64,000 nucleotides of DNA from Panagrolaimus kolymaensis (lineage: Eukaryota; Nematoda; Chromadorea; Rhabditida; Panagrolaimidae): assembly GCA_028622995.1 (NCBI GenBank), contig JAJQJQ010000018.1, forward strand, positions 2,542,001 to 2,606,000. The letters are read 5' to 3'. Within the stretch, counting starts at the first letter, position 1. Every line of letters starts with the position of its first letter. The position numbers and the translations under genes are program-made. The notes beneath the pieces were generated by a model. It was not told where the DNA came from and ran no database searches. It saw only the letters and a program-made list of their open reading frames with translations. Positions 36,701 through 50,541 of this stretch are shown here, piece after piece.

Positions 36701-38610
36701 ATATTGCTGCAATCAATGGAATCAAAGGAACAGCTGAACTATTCGAAGATGATGATAATACTGGTGAACTCTTGGTAATGGTCGGATGGTCTCTTGCTCA
36801 TCTCAATCATGGAACTATGGATTGAATCGAAGTCAAACAACCTCGTGAATATGAAATGCTTATGGAGAAGCCGACAACGAACGTGATGTACTACTGGAAT
36901 GGAAGAAACTGAACTTGAAAATGGTCTTGAAAGAAAATGAACTTGGTAAAGAACCTATGAAAAAACTTGTGATTGAACTAATGGATAAGAAACTTTGCTG
37001 TTTATGTAAAGAAAACTCTATGGATTGTTAATGCTCTTGTGTTATGAATGTCTTATGTTATGAAAATGAAGTGTATCTCGTCGCAAAGAAGAAGGAGATG
37101 TTACTGGTCGATCTTTTAATGGGGCGATTTTATGGTCTTTAGAACCAAGTGAATGGTGTGCCTCTCACCATGGCGATAATCAGGACGTATTTTGGATAGT
37201 GTTCCCCTGGCACTACAGCGATATGGATTCGACGATGGTATACATGTGCTCCTTATGGATGATGAATTTCTTCTGTGTGCTTCTTGTTATGATGTGATTG
37301 TTGGATGTACTCTTGCTTTATGGTATGATCTTATTGTTATGTTCCGCTGGCCTATATCGATGGTAACAGTACGCGAGTGGCTGGCCTGAAAGAATGGTAA
37401 CAGTACGCGAATGGAGCGGCTGGCCTATATCGATGAACTATGGTAACAGCAACATGGATTCAACAATGGTATGATCGATGGCTCTTTTATGAAATGATCT
37501 TGATTTCGTTGTAATCGAATGCTTCAATGACAGCAGGTAAATCATCAACTTGCTTGTTCTCGTTGTCCCTGTGCTGATCGTATGACAGCTTATGTCGAAA
37601 TTGAATGCTAGTGATATGGATGAAGATGGTTATGTTCTTATGTACTCATGGCGAAGGAATATATCTTGGATGCAGACTTGATAAACCCTGACAGCAATTA
37701 TGCTTAATGTCTTGTACTGATGCCGATGCCGATATGGAGAAAGATGCTTGGTCCAAGAAATGTGTTATGAAAGGATATTCTATGATCCAGAAATGTGAAT
37801 GGTTTCAACTTCGTGGTTTGGTCGTATGCTTGCTTACAAAATGTGAGGACACATTTTAGATGGGGTGGCGGCGTGTCATGTGGCTCATCTCCCACATTCT
37901 CTTGCTGCAGAATCTCTCACTTGTGCTTCCCCTATCATTCAAACTTCTCGCTCCTCTTGATTGTCCTGTAACGAAACAGCCAGCAAGATGGCAGCCTATT
38001 TGCATACTTATGCTTGCTTTACTTTTGTCTCACTTTTGTAGTAGTAGTTGTGTGTTACATGTTTGTCTGTGCTGGTTGTTGTTTGTCCTGAATAAAGATG
38101 TATGTGAATATGTTCTTGTCTTATTTGAAAAATCCCAGCTACAGAAGATGCAACCAACTCCCAAGGACTATCAACCGAAACCTCGACGACACCAATATCT
38201 TATCTGTCACCGCGTGACAACACCAAATAAATATATAATTTCTTGTTGAAGGTCTTATTTGGTAGGCAAATCTCTAAGATTACTGAAAAAAAAAATTCTA
38301 ATTCAAAACTTAAAAATTTGAATATTTAATGTTGGTTTTTAATTTTCATAGCCACCTAGCTCGATTTGAGCCTTATCTTTCACTAAACAAATATGTTACC
38401 GTTTTTGTAGGTTTTTATGTGATTTATCACTTTTGATAAACAAATTTTTTTTAAAGCTTTCTTACTTATGAGCTTGGAATTATTTTTACTTTATTAAAGC
38501 ATTTTTTGCTTTAAGTGTAAAAACATTAATTTTTGATGGCTTCCAAATCGTTACCATACGATCCGTTTGGAAAAATATCATTAAAAATGAATGTAAAAAT
38601 GCATAAAAAA
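33721..38610. repeat. Tandem unit 4, interrupted by an LTR element
   Basis: 4,890 bp including a 1,903-bp LTR insertion (element plus 4-bp duplication). The unit itself is about 2,987 bp; the excess lies in the VNTR, which also lacks the final GTGGTTG step present elsewhere before the tRNA-like block. Confidence 0.95.
36321..38219 (+). mobile_element. Non-autonomous LTR element 1 (1,899 bp)
   Basis: Two 346-bp LTRs, 36321-36666 and 37874-38219, appear identical, start TGTCA and end TGACA. Direct 4-bp duplication ACAC flanks it (36317-36320, 38220-38223), and the empty site is visible in other units. A primer-binding-site-like TGGAGGGCCC starts right after the 5' LTR and a purine-rich AGATGGGGTGGCGGCG precedes the 3' LTR. 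AATAAA at 36538-36543 fits the R region. The 1.2-kb interior holds no gag, protease, RT or integrase; only short broken frames. It must rely on a partner element for movement. LTR identity says the insertion is recent. Confidence 0.92.
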
Positions 38611-41573
38611 TCATAAAAATAAGGCAATTTTTCTCTGCAATTTTTTTTCTTATTCAAAAAGTTTTAAAATAAATTAGATATCTCAACGCTTGCTTGTTGC
38701 ATCAAATAAATAAATAATTTTTGGTTGAAGGTCATAAATGGTATGCGATTCAAAATCCTCTTGGCATTAATCCTTAAAAATTAAAAGAAAAATTATGGGA
38801 TAAAAAAATCCATATGCTTTATTGAGCTCCGTAACTCAAAACGAGTTTCAGCAATATCTAAGCTTGATATATTTGTTCAAAAAAATGTTCATTGATTAAA
38901 GTACTTTCAACGGACGGAATCAAAAATCCTCTTGGGAATAATTTTAAAATATTTTATTAAAAATAAATGGTTCAAAAAAACTATATGTCCAATTCAAGAC
39001 ATAATTCAAAACGTGATTCACTAACGTCTTCTTCCTCTATGTTTGATGCATACATTGGTATGTCTGGAAATTGTTTTTTTCGCAGCCCTTTCTGAAATGT
39101 CTTGTATTTGCATGAAATTATTTGAAGAAAAATAAATAAAAACAAGAAAAAATAAGATCTGCTGAAGGGGCAAAAAAAAATTTGTTTCATAATTAAAACT
39201 TCTAAAATCCTTCAACACTCAACAGACTGTTTTTGGTTTTTTTGTAGTGAAAACATGCATCAAATATGTTAAAACATTAAAAAGAATTTGTAGAATTAAT
39301 TCTTATGATAAACTAGAAATTTAAATAAGACTAAAAAATCAAAAATTTTGTTGTTGTTGTTGTGGGTGTTGTTGGGGATGTTGTTGAGGTTGTTGTTGTT
39401 GTTGAGGTTGTTGTTGTTGTTGAGGTTGTTGTTGTTGTTGAGGTTGTTGTTGTGGTTGTGCACCGGGATTCGAACCCAGCGAAAATTCTGCACCGTCTTG
39501 CAAAAATTCCACTGCGCTACGAAACCCGATATTATAATAACAACTTTTTTGGACTATATGAAAGTGAACTTTTTGTTGAATTTTGAACTAAATTTTCCAT
39601 TTTTTTGGGCAATTTTGAAAGAAAATAAAATAGTGGTTTACCTAAATCATTTATTATATATTTTTTTCTCATGTTTTTTAATCCATTTTCTTCCTGACTA
39701 CCTATTCAATGAAGTAAGGAATATTTAAATTTAATGTTTTTCATTTAAAGAAATCTTTTTTTTAAGGTTAATGCCTTGGAAAAAATCAAATAAATCCAAA
39801 TTATTTTTTCTGTTTTAAAAATCTTGTAGATTAATAATTTTGCTAAATAATCGAACTCCACTTTTTTTTCAATCATTGAGCTCATCAACAAGATATTTGG
39901 GTTTGAAAAAAAAGAATAACATTAAAAAATTGCTGATTCACGTTTTGAGTTACAGTGTTCAATAAAGCAGATGGATTTTTTTATCCAAATATTTATTATA
40001 TGATTTTTAAAGATTATTCCCAACAGGGTTTTGAATCGCATACCAATTATGACCTTCAACCAACATCCATAATTTATTAATGAACCTCCTCCTCCTCTAT
40101 CTCTATGTACACGACGATCACTTCGAGTTGAACGTAACAACTATAAATTGCTTCCAAATCGGCACCATAGGATTTATTTTTAAAAATATGATTAAAATCG
40201 TATGTAAAAATGCATAATTAATGTTAAAAATAAGGTACTTTTCCTCTGCAATTTTTTTTCTTATTCAAAAAGTTTTAAATTAAATTATGACATTAAAATG
40301 ACAGTTTTTGATTTTATTGATGCCATTTCTTAAATGTCTTGAATATGGTTGAATTTTTGTGAAGAAAAGTAACAAAAAAAACAAAAAAATAAGATCTGCT
40401 GAAGGGGAAAAAATTATTTGTTTCATAATTAAAACTTTTGATTAAGGTATCTCAATGCTTGATGCTCTTGTGTTAATAAAATAAATGGAATCACATTTGA
40501 GGTACTTCCCGTGCATGCGATTCAAAATCCCGTTGGGAATAATTTTAATATATTTAATTAAAAATATTTGGATCAAAAAATCCATATCTCCAATTCAAGC
40601 CCTAATTCAAATCGAGATTCACTTATGTCTTGTATCAAAGCTTGATACATGTTGTTCAGTATGTCAAGAAATCAAAATTTTTGAATTGCGGCAATTTTTT
40701 TTATTTTTCAATTAATTTTTATTTATTTTTTTAACCCTAAAAATGTATGTCGTTTTTAACTGGATGCCTCGAATAACGAGATATGAATCCACGAAGATTC
40801 ATACTCATTAACATAGGTGTTTTTAATGTTCAGAGCCACATAGCTCGATCTGAGACTTATCTTTCACTAAAGAAATGCCGATCGATTTTTGTAGATTTAG
40901 ATGTGATTTATCACTTGTGATAAACAAAATTTTTTAAAAGTTTCATTACTTTTGACTTTGGAATTATTTTAACTTTATCAAAGAATTTTTTGCTTAAAGT
41001 GTAAAAAGATTAATTTTTGAAGGCTTCCAAATCTTCACCATAGGATCCGTTTTAAAAAATATCATTGAAAATGGATGTAAAATAGCATAAAAAATGATAT
41101 TAATAAAGCACTTTTCCTCTGGAATTTTTTTTCTTATTCAAAAAGTTTTAAACTAAATTTTATGTCTCTATGATTGCTTGATACACCAAATAAATATATA
41201 ATTTCTTGTTGAAGGTCTTATTTGGTAGGCAAATCTCTAAGATTACTGAAAAAAAAAATTCTAATTCAAAACTTAAAAATTTGAATATTTAATGTTGGTT
41301 TTTAATTTTCATAGCCACCTAGCTCGATTTGAGCCTTATCTTTCACTAAACAAATATGTTACCGTTTTTGTAGGTTTTTATGTGATTTATCACTTTTGAT
41401 AAACAAATTTTTTTTAAAGCTTTCTTACTTATGAGCTTGGAATTATTTTTACTTTATTAAAGCATTTTTTGCTTTAAGTGTAAAAACATTAATTTTTGAT
41501 GGCTTCCAAATCGTTACCATACGATCCGTTTGGAAAAATATCATTAAAAATGAATGTAAAAATGCATAAAAAA
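38611..41573. repeat. Tandem unit 5 (2,963 bp)
   Basis: First unit of the second sequence group: GCAGCCCTTTC and TTTGAAGAAA where units 1-4 have GCAGCCATTTC and TTTCAAGAAA. Has AAATTAAATTATG like unit 1. VNTR longer by one 18-bp block. Confidence 0.95.
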
Positions 41574-44500
41574 TCATAAAAATAAGGCAATTTTTCTCTG
41601 CAATTTTTTTTCTTATTCAAAAAGTTTTAAAATAAATTAGATATCTCAACGCTTGCTTGTTGCATCAAATAAATAAATAATTTTTGGTTGAAGGTCATAA
41701 ATGGTATGCGATTCAAAATCCTCTTGGCATTAATCCTTAAAAATTAAAAGAAAAATTATGGGATAAAAAAATCCATATGCTTTATTGAGCTCCGTAACTC
41801 AAAACGAGTTTCAGCAATATCTAAGCTTGATATATTTGTTCAAAAAAATGTTCATTGATTAAAGTACTTTCAACGGACGGAATCAAAAATCCTCTTGGGA
41901 ATAATTTTAAAATATTTTATTAAAAATAAATGGTTCAAAAAAACTATATGTCCAATTCAAGACATAATTCAAAACGTGATTCACTAACGTCTTCTTCCTC
42001 TATGTTTGATGCATACATTGGTATGTCTGGAAATTGTTTTTTTCGCAGCCCTTTCTGAAATGTCTTGTATTTGCATGAAATTATTTGAAGAAAAATAAAT
42101 AAAAACAAGAAAAAATAAGATCTGCTGAAGGGGCAAAAAAAAATTTGTTTCATAATTAAAACTTCTAAAATCCTTCAACACTCAACAGACTGTTTTTGGT
42201 TTTTTTGTAGTGAAAACATGCATCAAATATGTTAAAACATTAAAAAGAATTTGTAGAATTAATTCTTATGATAAACTAGAAATTTAAATAAGACTAAAAA
42301 ATCAAAAATTTTGTTGTTGTTGTTGTGGGTGTTGTTGGGGATGTTGTTGGGGATGTTGTTGAGGTTGTTGTTGTTGTTGAGGTTGTTGTTGTTGTTGTTG
42401 TTGTTGAGGTTGTTGTTGTGGTTGTGCACCGGGATTCGAACCCAGCGAAAATTCTGCACCGTCTTGCAAAAATTCCACTGCGCTACGAAACCCGATATTA
42501 TAATAACAACTTTTTTGGACTATATGAAAGTGAACTTTTTGTTGAATTTTGAACTAAATTTTCCATTTTTTTGGGCAATTTTGAAAGAAAATAAAATAGT
42601 GGTTTACCTAAATCATTTATTATATATTTTTTTCTCATGTTTTTTAATCCATTTTCTTCCTGACTACCTATTCAATGAAGTAAGGAATATTTAAATTTAA
42701 TGTTTTTCATTTAAAGAAATCTTTTTTTTAAGGTTAATGCCTTGGAAAAAATCAAATAAATCCAAATTATTTTTTCTGTTTTAAAAATCTTGTAGATTAA
42801 TAATTTTGCTAAATAATCGAACTCCACTTTTTTTTCAATCATTGAGCTCATCAACAAGATATTTGGGTTTGAAAAAAAAGAATAACATTAAAAAATTGCT
42901 GATTCACGTTTTGAGTTACAGTGTTCAATAAAGCAGATGGATTTTTTTATCCAAATATTTATTATATGATTTTTAAAGATTATTCCCAACAGGGTTTTGA
43001 ATCGCATACCAATTATGACCTTCAACCAACATCCATAATTTATTAATGAACCTCCTCCTCCTCTATCTCTATGTACACGACGATCACTTCGAGTTGAACG
43101 TAACAACTATAAATTGCTTCCAAATCGGCACCATAGGATTTATTTTTAAAAATATGATTAAAATCGTATGTAAAAATGCATAATTAATGTTAAAAATAAG
43201 GTACTTTTCCTCTGCAATTTTTTTTCTTATTCAAAAAGTTTTAAATTAAATTATGACATTAAAATGACAGTTTTTGATTTTATTGATGCCATTTCTTAAA
43301 TGTCTTGAATATGGTTGAATTTTTGTGAAGAAAAGTAACAAAAAAAACAAAAAAATAAGATCTGCTGAAGGGGAAAAAATTATTTGTTTCATAATTAAAA
43401 CTTTTGATTAAGGTATCTCAATGCTTGATGCTCTTGTGTTAATAAAATAAATGGAATCACATTTGAGGTACTTCCCGTGCATGCGATTCAAAATCCCGTT
43501 GGGAATAATTTTAATATATTTAATTAAAAATATTTGGATCAAAAAATCCATATCTCCAATTCAAGCCCTAATTCAAATCGAGATTCACTTATGTCTTGTA
43601 TCAAAGCTTGATACATGTTGTTCAGTATGTCAAGAAATCAAAATTTTTGAATTGCGGCAATTTTTTTTATTTTTCAATTAATTTTTATTTATTTTTTTAA
43701 CCCTAAAAATGTATGTCGTTTTTAACTGGATGCCTCGAATAACGAGATATGAATCCACGAAGATTCATACTCATTAACATAGGTGTTTTTAATGTTCAGA
43801 GCCACATAGCTCGATCTGAGACTTATCTTTCACTAAAGAAATGCCGATCGATTTTTGTAGATTTAGATGTGATTTATCACTTGTGATAAACAAAATTTTT
43901 TTAAAGTTTCATTACTTTTGACTTTGGAATTGTGCTGCACGGAAATAGGAAGGTACAGACAAATTGTGAAGAGTAGTTTATTAGGCACGAAGCCACATGG
44001 TCAGAACAGTACAACAAGGTTACTACAGGAAGTCAAGAGCTTATTAGAGAACATACAATAGAATAAGCTAGGATCACAATAGGAAGTGATGGCTAGTTAG
44101 GTTTGTTGTCCAGACACTTAGAGAAGTGACTGTTAGTGCACAACATTCCCCCACACTTACAAGGCCATTACAATAGAAAAGGGGACAACAATACAAGCTA
44201 ACATAGAATAGGCAAGGATAGTTGACACCACGAGAAGCCATAGAAAGTGAACAAGAGTGGAATCATGAAGTTGACGAACAATTGAGAGTTTACCAGTAGA
44301 GTAAGACCAGACCATGAGGACGAACCATGAGCATGAACATTAGTAAGAGCATGAACATTAGTAGAGCATGAAAACATATGCTGTACCATCACCTTTCCTC
44401 CCAGAGAAGAGCAGTTCTTCGGTTGGAACATCACGTTGATGGAGACGATAGCACGAGCATGATCACGAAGTAAGTTAGAACATCACCAGAAGCAGATGAT

Positions 44501-46237
44501 GGTTGTTTTTACGCGGAAAAACAGACAAAAAACGGATGCTTTTCTTCCATGTAGTTATCATAAGACCATACTGAGCAGCATTAGACGAAGACGACGTAGT
44601 TGAAACATGATACGAAGATTTGAAAGTTGAAATGAACATTTGAGATTGAACATTGCAACACATTGATGAAGAAGAACAACGAAGTTTGAACATGTTTTGA
44701 AGATGTTGAACATCGCATGGAAGAACATTTGTTGTTGATTTGCACGAGAAACTACACTTGAAACGAGCATTCAGGAGCTTGATGGTTGATATGAAAAGCT
44801 AAAGGTGCTTGACATAAACATGTTAGAGCATTAGACGCTTGATATAAACATGTTGAAATTGAAGGATCTTTGGTTGACATCTTAGACGATTAGATCATAG
44901 CCAGAAGACGACGACTTCAACTTCTTTCATCCATCAGCGGTAGTTGAGTCGGCCGAAGCCTTTCGTTTTCTTTTTAGAGTACAAAAATAACAAAATTTCC
45001 ATGAGTAGCTTGAGTTTGCGACGTTTGATTGAGGTGACATTGGAGTTGTTTGATGAGAACACAATGCTAGAAAATATGCATGTAGTATCAAGAAAGCAAA
45101 AGAGAAAACCTGATATCAGCACATCATCCTCCCCAACCAAGAGATTGAACTTTTCAGGAGCTAAAGCGAACTCATTTTGATTACTTCTCCAGTGTGGATC
45201 ACGTTGATAAGCATAAGAAGAACTTGACGAGCCAAGAGAACAGAAGACGAGCCAAGAGAACAAGATGTCCATAGACGGAATCTGCAGCTTTCTTCTTTGA
45301 TTGAGATCACGAGTGTGGATCATCGGAGATTTTGAGATGAGAGTCTTCGGAGCTTGATTTGATTCTTCGGAGGCAGTTGAGTCGAATCACGATCGGCACC
45401 ACTAAATTTGTGCTGCACGGAAATAGGAAGGTACAGACAAATTGTGAAGAGTAGTTTATTAGGCACGAAGCCACATGGTCAGAACAGTACAACAAGGTTA
45501 CTACAGGAAGTCAAGAGCGTATTAGAGAACATACAATAGAATAAGCTAGGATCACAATAGGAAGTGATGGCTAGTTAGGTTTGTTGTCCAGACACTTAGA
45601 GAAGTGACTGTTAGTGCACAACAGGAATTATTTTAACTTTATCAAAGAATTTTTTGCTTAAAGTGTAAAAAGATTAATTTTTGAAGGCTTCCAAATCTTC
45701 ACCATAGGATCCGTTTTAAAAAATATCATTGAAAATGGATGTAAAATAGCATAAAAAATGATATTAATAAAGCACTTTTCCTCTGGAATTTTTTTTCTTA
45801 TTCAAAAAGTTTTAAACTAAATTTTATGTCTCTATGATTGCTTGATACACCAAATAAATATATAATTTCTTGTTGAAGGTCTTATTTGGTAGGCAAATCT
45901 CTAAGATTACTGAAAAAAAAAATTCTAATTCAAAACTTAAAAATTTGAATATTTAATGTTGGTTTTTAATTTTCATAGCCACCTAGCTCGATTTGAGCCT
46001 TATCTTTCACTAAACAAATATGTTACCGTTTTTGTAGGTTTTTATGTGATTTATCACTTTTGATAAACAAATTTTTTTTAAAGCTTTCTTACTTATGAGC
46101 TTGGAATTATTTTTACTTTATTAAAGCATTTTTTGCTTTAAGTGTAAAAACATTAATTTTTGATGGCTTCCAAATCGTTACCATACGATCCGTTTGGAAA
46201 AATATCATTAAAAATGAATGTAAAAATGCATAAAAAA
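41574..46237. repeat. Tandem unit 6, interrupted by an LTR element
   Basis: 4,664 bp including a 1,698-bp insertion (element plus 5-bp duplication), so the unit is about 2,966 bp. Its VNTR has a duplicated GGGGATGTTGTT step not seen in other units. Confidence 0.95.
43931..45623 (-). mobile_element. Non-autonomous LTR element 2 (1,693 bp)
   Basis: Two 215-bp LTRs, 43931-44145 and 45409-45623, with one difference noticed (T versus G near 44040). Read on the minus strand the LTR starts TGTTGTGCAC and ends CAGCACA. The 5-bp duplication GGAAT flanks it (43926-43930 and 45624-45628). A polypurine tract AAGTGTGGGGGAA abuts one LTR on the minus strand, and TGGTGCCGATCG, a plausible primer-binding site, lies seven bases inside the other, which fixes the orientation. 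The 1.26-kb interior encodes no retroelement protein. It is unrelated in sequence to LTR element 1. Confidence 0.92.
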
Positions 46238-49182
46238 TCATAAAAATAAGGCAATTTTTCTCTGCAATTTTTTTTCTTATTCAAAAAGTTTTAAAATAAA
46301 TTAGATATCTCAACGCTTGCTTGTTGCATCAAATAAATAAATAATTTTTGGTTGAAGGTCATAAATGGTATGCGATTCAAAATCCTCTTGGCATTAATCC
46401 TTAAAAATTAAAAGAAAAATTATGGGATAAAAAAATCCATATGCTTTATTGAGCTCCGTAACTCAAAACGAGTTTCAGCAATATCTAAGCTTGATATATT
46501 TGTTCAAAAAAATGTTCATTGATTAAAGTACTTTCAACGGACGGAATCAAAAATCCTCTTGGGAATAATTTTAAAATATTTTATTAAAAATAAATGGTTC
46601 AAAAAAACTATATGTCCAATTCAAGACATAATTCAAAACGTGATTCACTAACGTCTTCTTCCTCTATGTTTGATGCATACATTGGTATGTCTGGAAATTG
46701 TTTTTTTCGCAGCCCTTTCTGAAATGTCTTGTATTTGCATGAAATTATTTGAAGAAAAATAAATAAAAACAAGAAAAAATAAGATCTGCTGAAGGGGCAA
46801 AAAAAAATTTGTTTCATAATTAAAACTTCTAAAATCCTTCAACACTCAACAGACTGTTTTTGGTTTTTTTGTAGTGAAAACATGCATCAAATATGTTAAA
46901 ACATTAAAAAGAATTTGTAGAATTAATTCTTATGATAAACTAGAAATTTAAATAAGACTAAAAAATCAAAAATTTTGTTGTTGTTGTTGTGGGTGTTGTT
47001 GGGGATGTTGTTGAGGTTGTTGTTGTTGTTGAGGTTGTTGTTGTTGTTGAGGTTGTTGTTGTGGTTGTGCACCGGGATTCGAACCCAGCGAAAATTCTGC
47101 ACCGTCTTGCAAAAATTCCACTGCGCTACGAAACCCGATATTATAATAACAACTTTTTTGGACTATATGAAAGTGAACTTTTTGTTGAATTTTGAACTAA
47201 ATTTTCCATTTTTTTGGGCAATTTTGAAAGAAAATAAAATAGTGGTTTACCTAAATCATTTATTATATATTTTTTTCTCATGTTTTTTAATCCATTTTCT
47301 TCCTGACTACCTATTCAATGAAGTAAGGAATATTTAAATTTAATGTTTTTCATTTAAAGAAATCTTTTTTTTAAGGTTAATGCCTTGGAAAAAATCAAAT
47401 AAATCCAAATTATTTTTTCTGTTTTAAAAATCTTGTAGATTAATAATTTTGCTAAATAATCGAACTCCACTTTTTTTTCAATCATTGAGCTCATCAACAA
47501 GATATTTGGGTTTGAAAAAAAAGAATAACATTAAAAAATTGCTGATTCACGTTTTGAGTTACAGTGTTCAATAAAGCAGATGGATTTTTTTATCCAAATA
47601 TTTATTATATGATTTTTAAAGATTATTCCCAACAGGGTTTTGAATCGCATACCAATTATGACCTTCAACCAACATCCATAATTTATTAATGAACCTCCTC
47701 CTCCTCTATCTCTATGTACACGACGATCACTTCGAGTTGAACGTAACAACTATAAATTGCTTCCAAATCGGCACCATAGGATTTATTTTTAAAAATATGA
47801 TTAAAATCGTATGTAAAAATGCATAATTAATGTTAAAAATAAGGTACTTTTCCTCTGCAATTTTTTTTCTTATTCAAAAAGTTTTAAATTAAATTATGAC
47901 ATTAAAATGACAGTTTTTGATTTTATTGATGCCATTTCTTAAATGTCTTGAATATGGTTGAATTTTTGTGAAGAAAAGTAACAAAAAAAACAAAAAAATA
48001 AGATCTGCTGAAGGGGAAAAAATTATTTGTTTCATAATTAAAACTTTTGATTAAGGTATCTCAATGCTTGATGCTCTTGTGTTAATAAAATAAATGGAAT
48101 CACATTTGAGGTACTTCCCGTGCATGCGATTCAAAATCCCGTTGGGAATAATTTTAATATATTTAATTAAAAATATTTGGATCAAAAAATCCATATCTCC
48201 AATTCAAGCCCTAATTCAAATCGAGATTCACTTATGTCTTGTATCAAAGCTTGATACATGTTGTTCAGTATGTCAAGAAATCAAAATTTTTGAATTGCGG
48301 CAATTTTTTTTATTTTTCAATTAATTTTTATTTATTTTTTTAACCCTAAAAATGTATGTCGTTTTTAACTGGATGCCTCGAATAACGAGATATGAATCCA
48401 CGAAGATTCATACTCATTAACATAGGTGTTTTTAATGTTCAGAGCCACATAGCTCGATCTGAGACTTATCTTTCACTAAAGAAATGCCGATCGATTTTTG
48501 TAGATTTAGATGTGATTTATCACTTGTGATAAACAAAATTTTTTAAAAGTTTCATTACTTTTGACTTTGGAATTATTTTAACTTTATCAAAGAATTTTTT
48601 GCTTAAAGTGTAAAAAGATTAATTTTTGAAGGCTTCCAAATCTTCACCATAGGATCCGTTTTAAAAAATATCATTGAAAATGGATGTAAAATAGCATAAA
48701 AAATGATATTAATAAAGCACTTTTCCTCTGGAATTTTTTTTCTTATTCAAAAAGTTTTAAACTAAATTTTATGTCTCTATGATTGCTTGATACACCAAAT
48801 AAATATATAATTTCTTGTTGAAGGTCTTATTTGGTAGGCAAATCTCTAAGATTACTGAAAAAAAAAATTCTAATTCAAAACTTAAAAATTTGAATATTTA
48901 ATGTTGGTTTTTAATTTTCATAGCCACCTAGCTCGATTTGAGCCTTATCTTTCACTAAACAAATATGTTACCGTTTTTGTAGGTTTTTATGTGATTTATC
49001 ACTTTTGATAAACAAATTTTTTTTAAAGCTTTCTTACTTATGAGCTTGGAATTATTTTTACTTTATTAAAGCATTTTTTGCTTTAAGTGTAAAAACATTA
49101 ATTTTTGATGGCTTCCAAATCGTTACCATACGATCCGTTTGGAAAAATATCATTAAAAATGAATGTAAAAATGCATAAAAAA
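46238..49182. repeat. Tandem unit 7 (2,945 bp)
   Basis: Standard length, second sequence group, AAATTAAATTATG variant. Confidence 0.95.
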
Positions 49183-49877
49183 TCATAAAAATAAGGCAAT
49201 TTTTCTCTGCAATTTTTTTTCTTATTCAAAAAGTTTTAAAATAAATTAGATATCTCAACGCTTGCTTGTTGCATCAAATAAATAAATAATTTTTGGTTGA
49301 AGGTCATAAATGGTATGCGATTCAAAATCCTCTTGGCATTAATCCTTAAAAATTAAAAGAAAAATTATGGGATAAAAAAATCCATATGCTTTATTGAGCT
49401 CCGTAACTCAAAACGAGTTTCAGCAATATCTAAGCTTGATATATTTGTTCAAAAAAATGTTCATTGATTAAAGTACTTTCAACGGACGGAATCAAAAATC
49501 CTCTTGGGAATAATTTTAAAATATTTTATTAAAAATAAATGGTTCAAAAAAACTATATGTCCAATTCAAGACATAATTCAAAACGTGATTCACTAACGTC
49601 TTCTTCCTCTATGTTTGATGCATACATTGGTATGTCTGGAAATTGTTTTTTTCGCAGCCCTTTCTGAAATGTCTTGTATTTGCATGAAATTATTTGAAGA
49701 AAAATAAATAAAAACAAGAAAAAATAAGATCTGCTGAAGGGGCAAAAAAAAATTTGTTTCATAATTAAAACTTCTAAAATCCTTCAACACTCAACAGACT
49801 GTTTTTGGTTTTTTTGTAGTGAAAACATGCATCAAATATGTTAAAACATTAAAAAGAATTTGTAGAATTAATTCTTA

Positions 49878-50541
49878 CTAGAAATAAGGCGCGCCTACGG
49901 CGCGCCAGTAATTGCATAGTTCATTATGTTAAGATTGATAACGGTGTTGCAGAAATAAAATTTATTATAAAAAAATATTCATACATTGATACATATAATA
50001 AAAATACAAAATACATGGATGATTTTTCCAAAAAATAGCTTTAAATACCATATCACATAAATATTTGGTTGTAAGTCCTAAAACATACTTTGATAAAAAC
50101 AAATAAACATGAGAAAAAACAAACTTTGTCCATTTTGAAGTAAGAAAATGATCAGAGGTAAAGGATCAAGAGCAACATTTTCTTTAATACTATTATGCTC
50201 ACAAAAAGAGTTTCCATTTTTTCATAATCACTTTGTATAAATTTTCGAGTAAAGTTGATGATCAAAATCATTGGAAGACATTCATTTACCATTCATACCA
50301 AAAAATAGACATATCAAATCTGAAAAAATAAAAGATTATATTTTGTCTAATTAAAATTTTAAACGACTTACCGTTGATAAAACATACAGAACCCCAAGCT
50401 TGGGGTGCTGCATCCCGCTGCAAAAAATTATTTTACCAAAACGACATTTTAAAAATGTGTTAACAAATACTTATAAAATTAAAAAAGAAAAAAGAGGAGA
50501 GAAAAAATGAGATGAAATTATTTTAAAATTTTAAAAATAAG
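49878..50541 (-). other. Helitron 3' non-coding region
   Basis: 664 bp between the helicase stop and the 3' end. Contains the terminal hairpin at 49888-49906 and a 16-bp perfect palindrome ACCCCAAGCTTGGGGT at 50391-50406. No gene is seen. Confidence 0.7.

Noticed and set aside
44198..45495. Frames in LTR element 2 as retroelement proteins
   Set aside because: No gag zinc knuckle, RT YxDD, protease or integrase motif; frames are short and lie on both strands.
24871..49877. CRISPR-like array
   Set aside because: The repeat unit is ~3 kb, without short repeats alternating with unique spacers, and the genome is eukaryotic.
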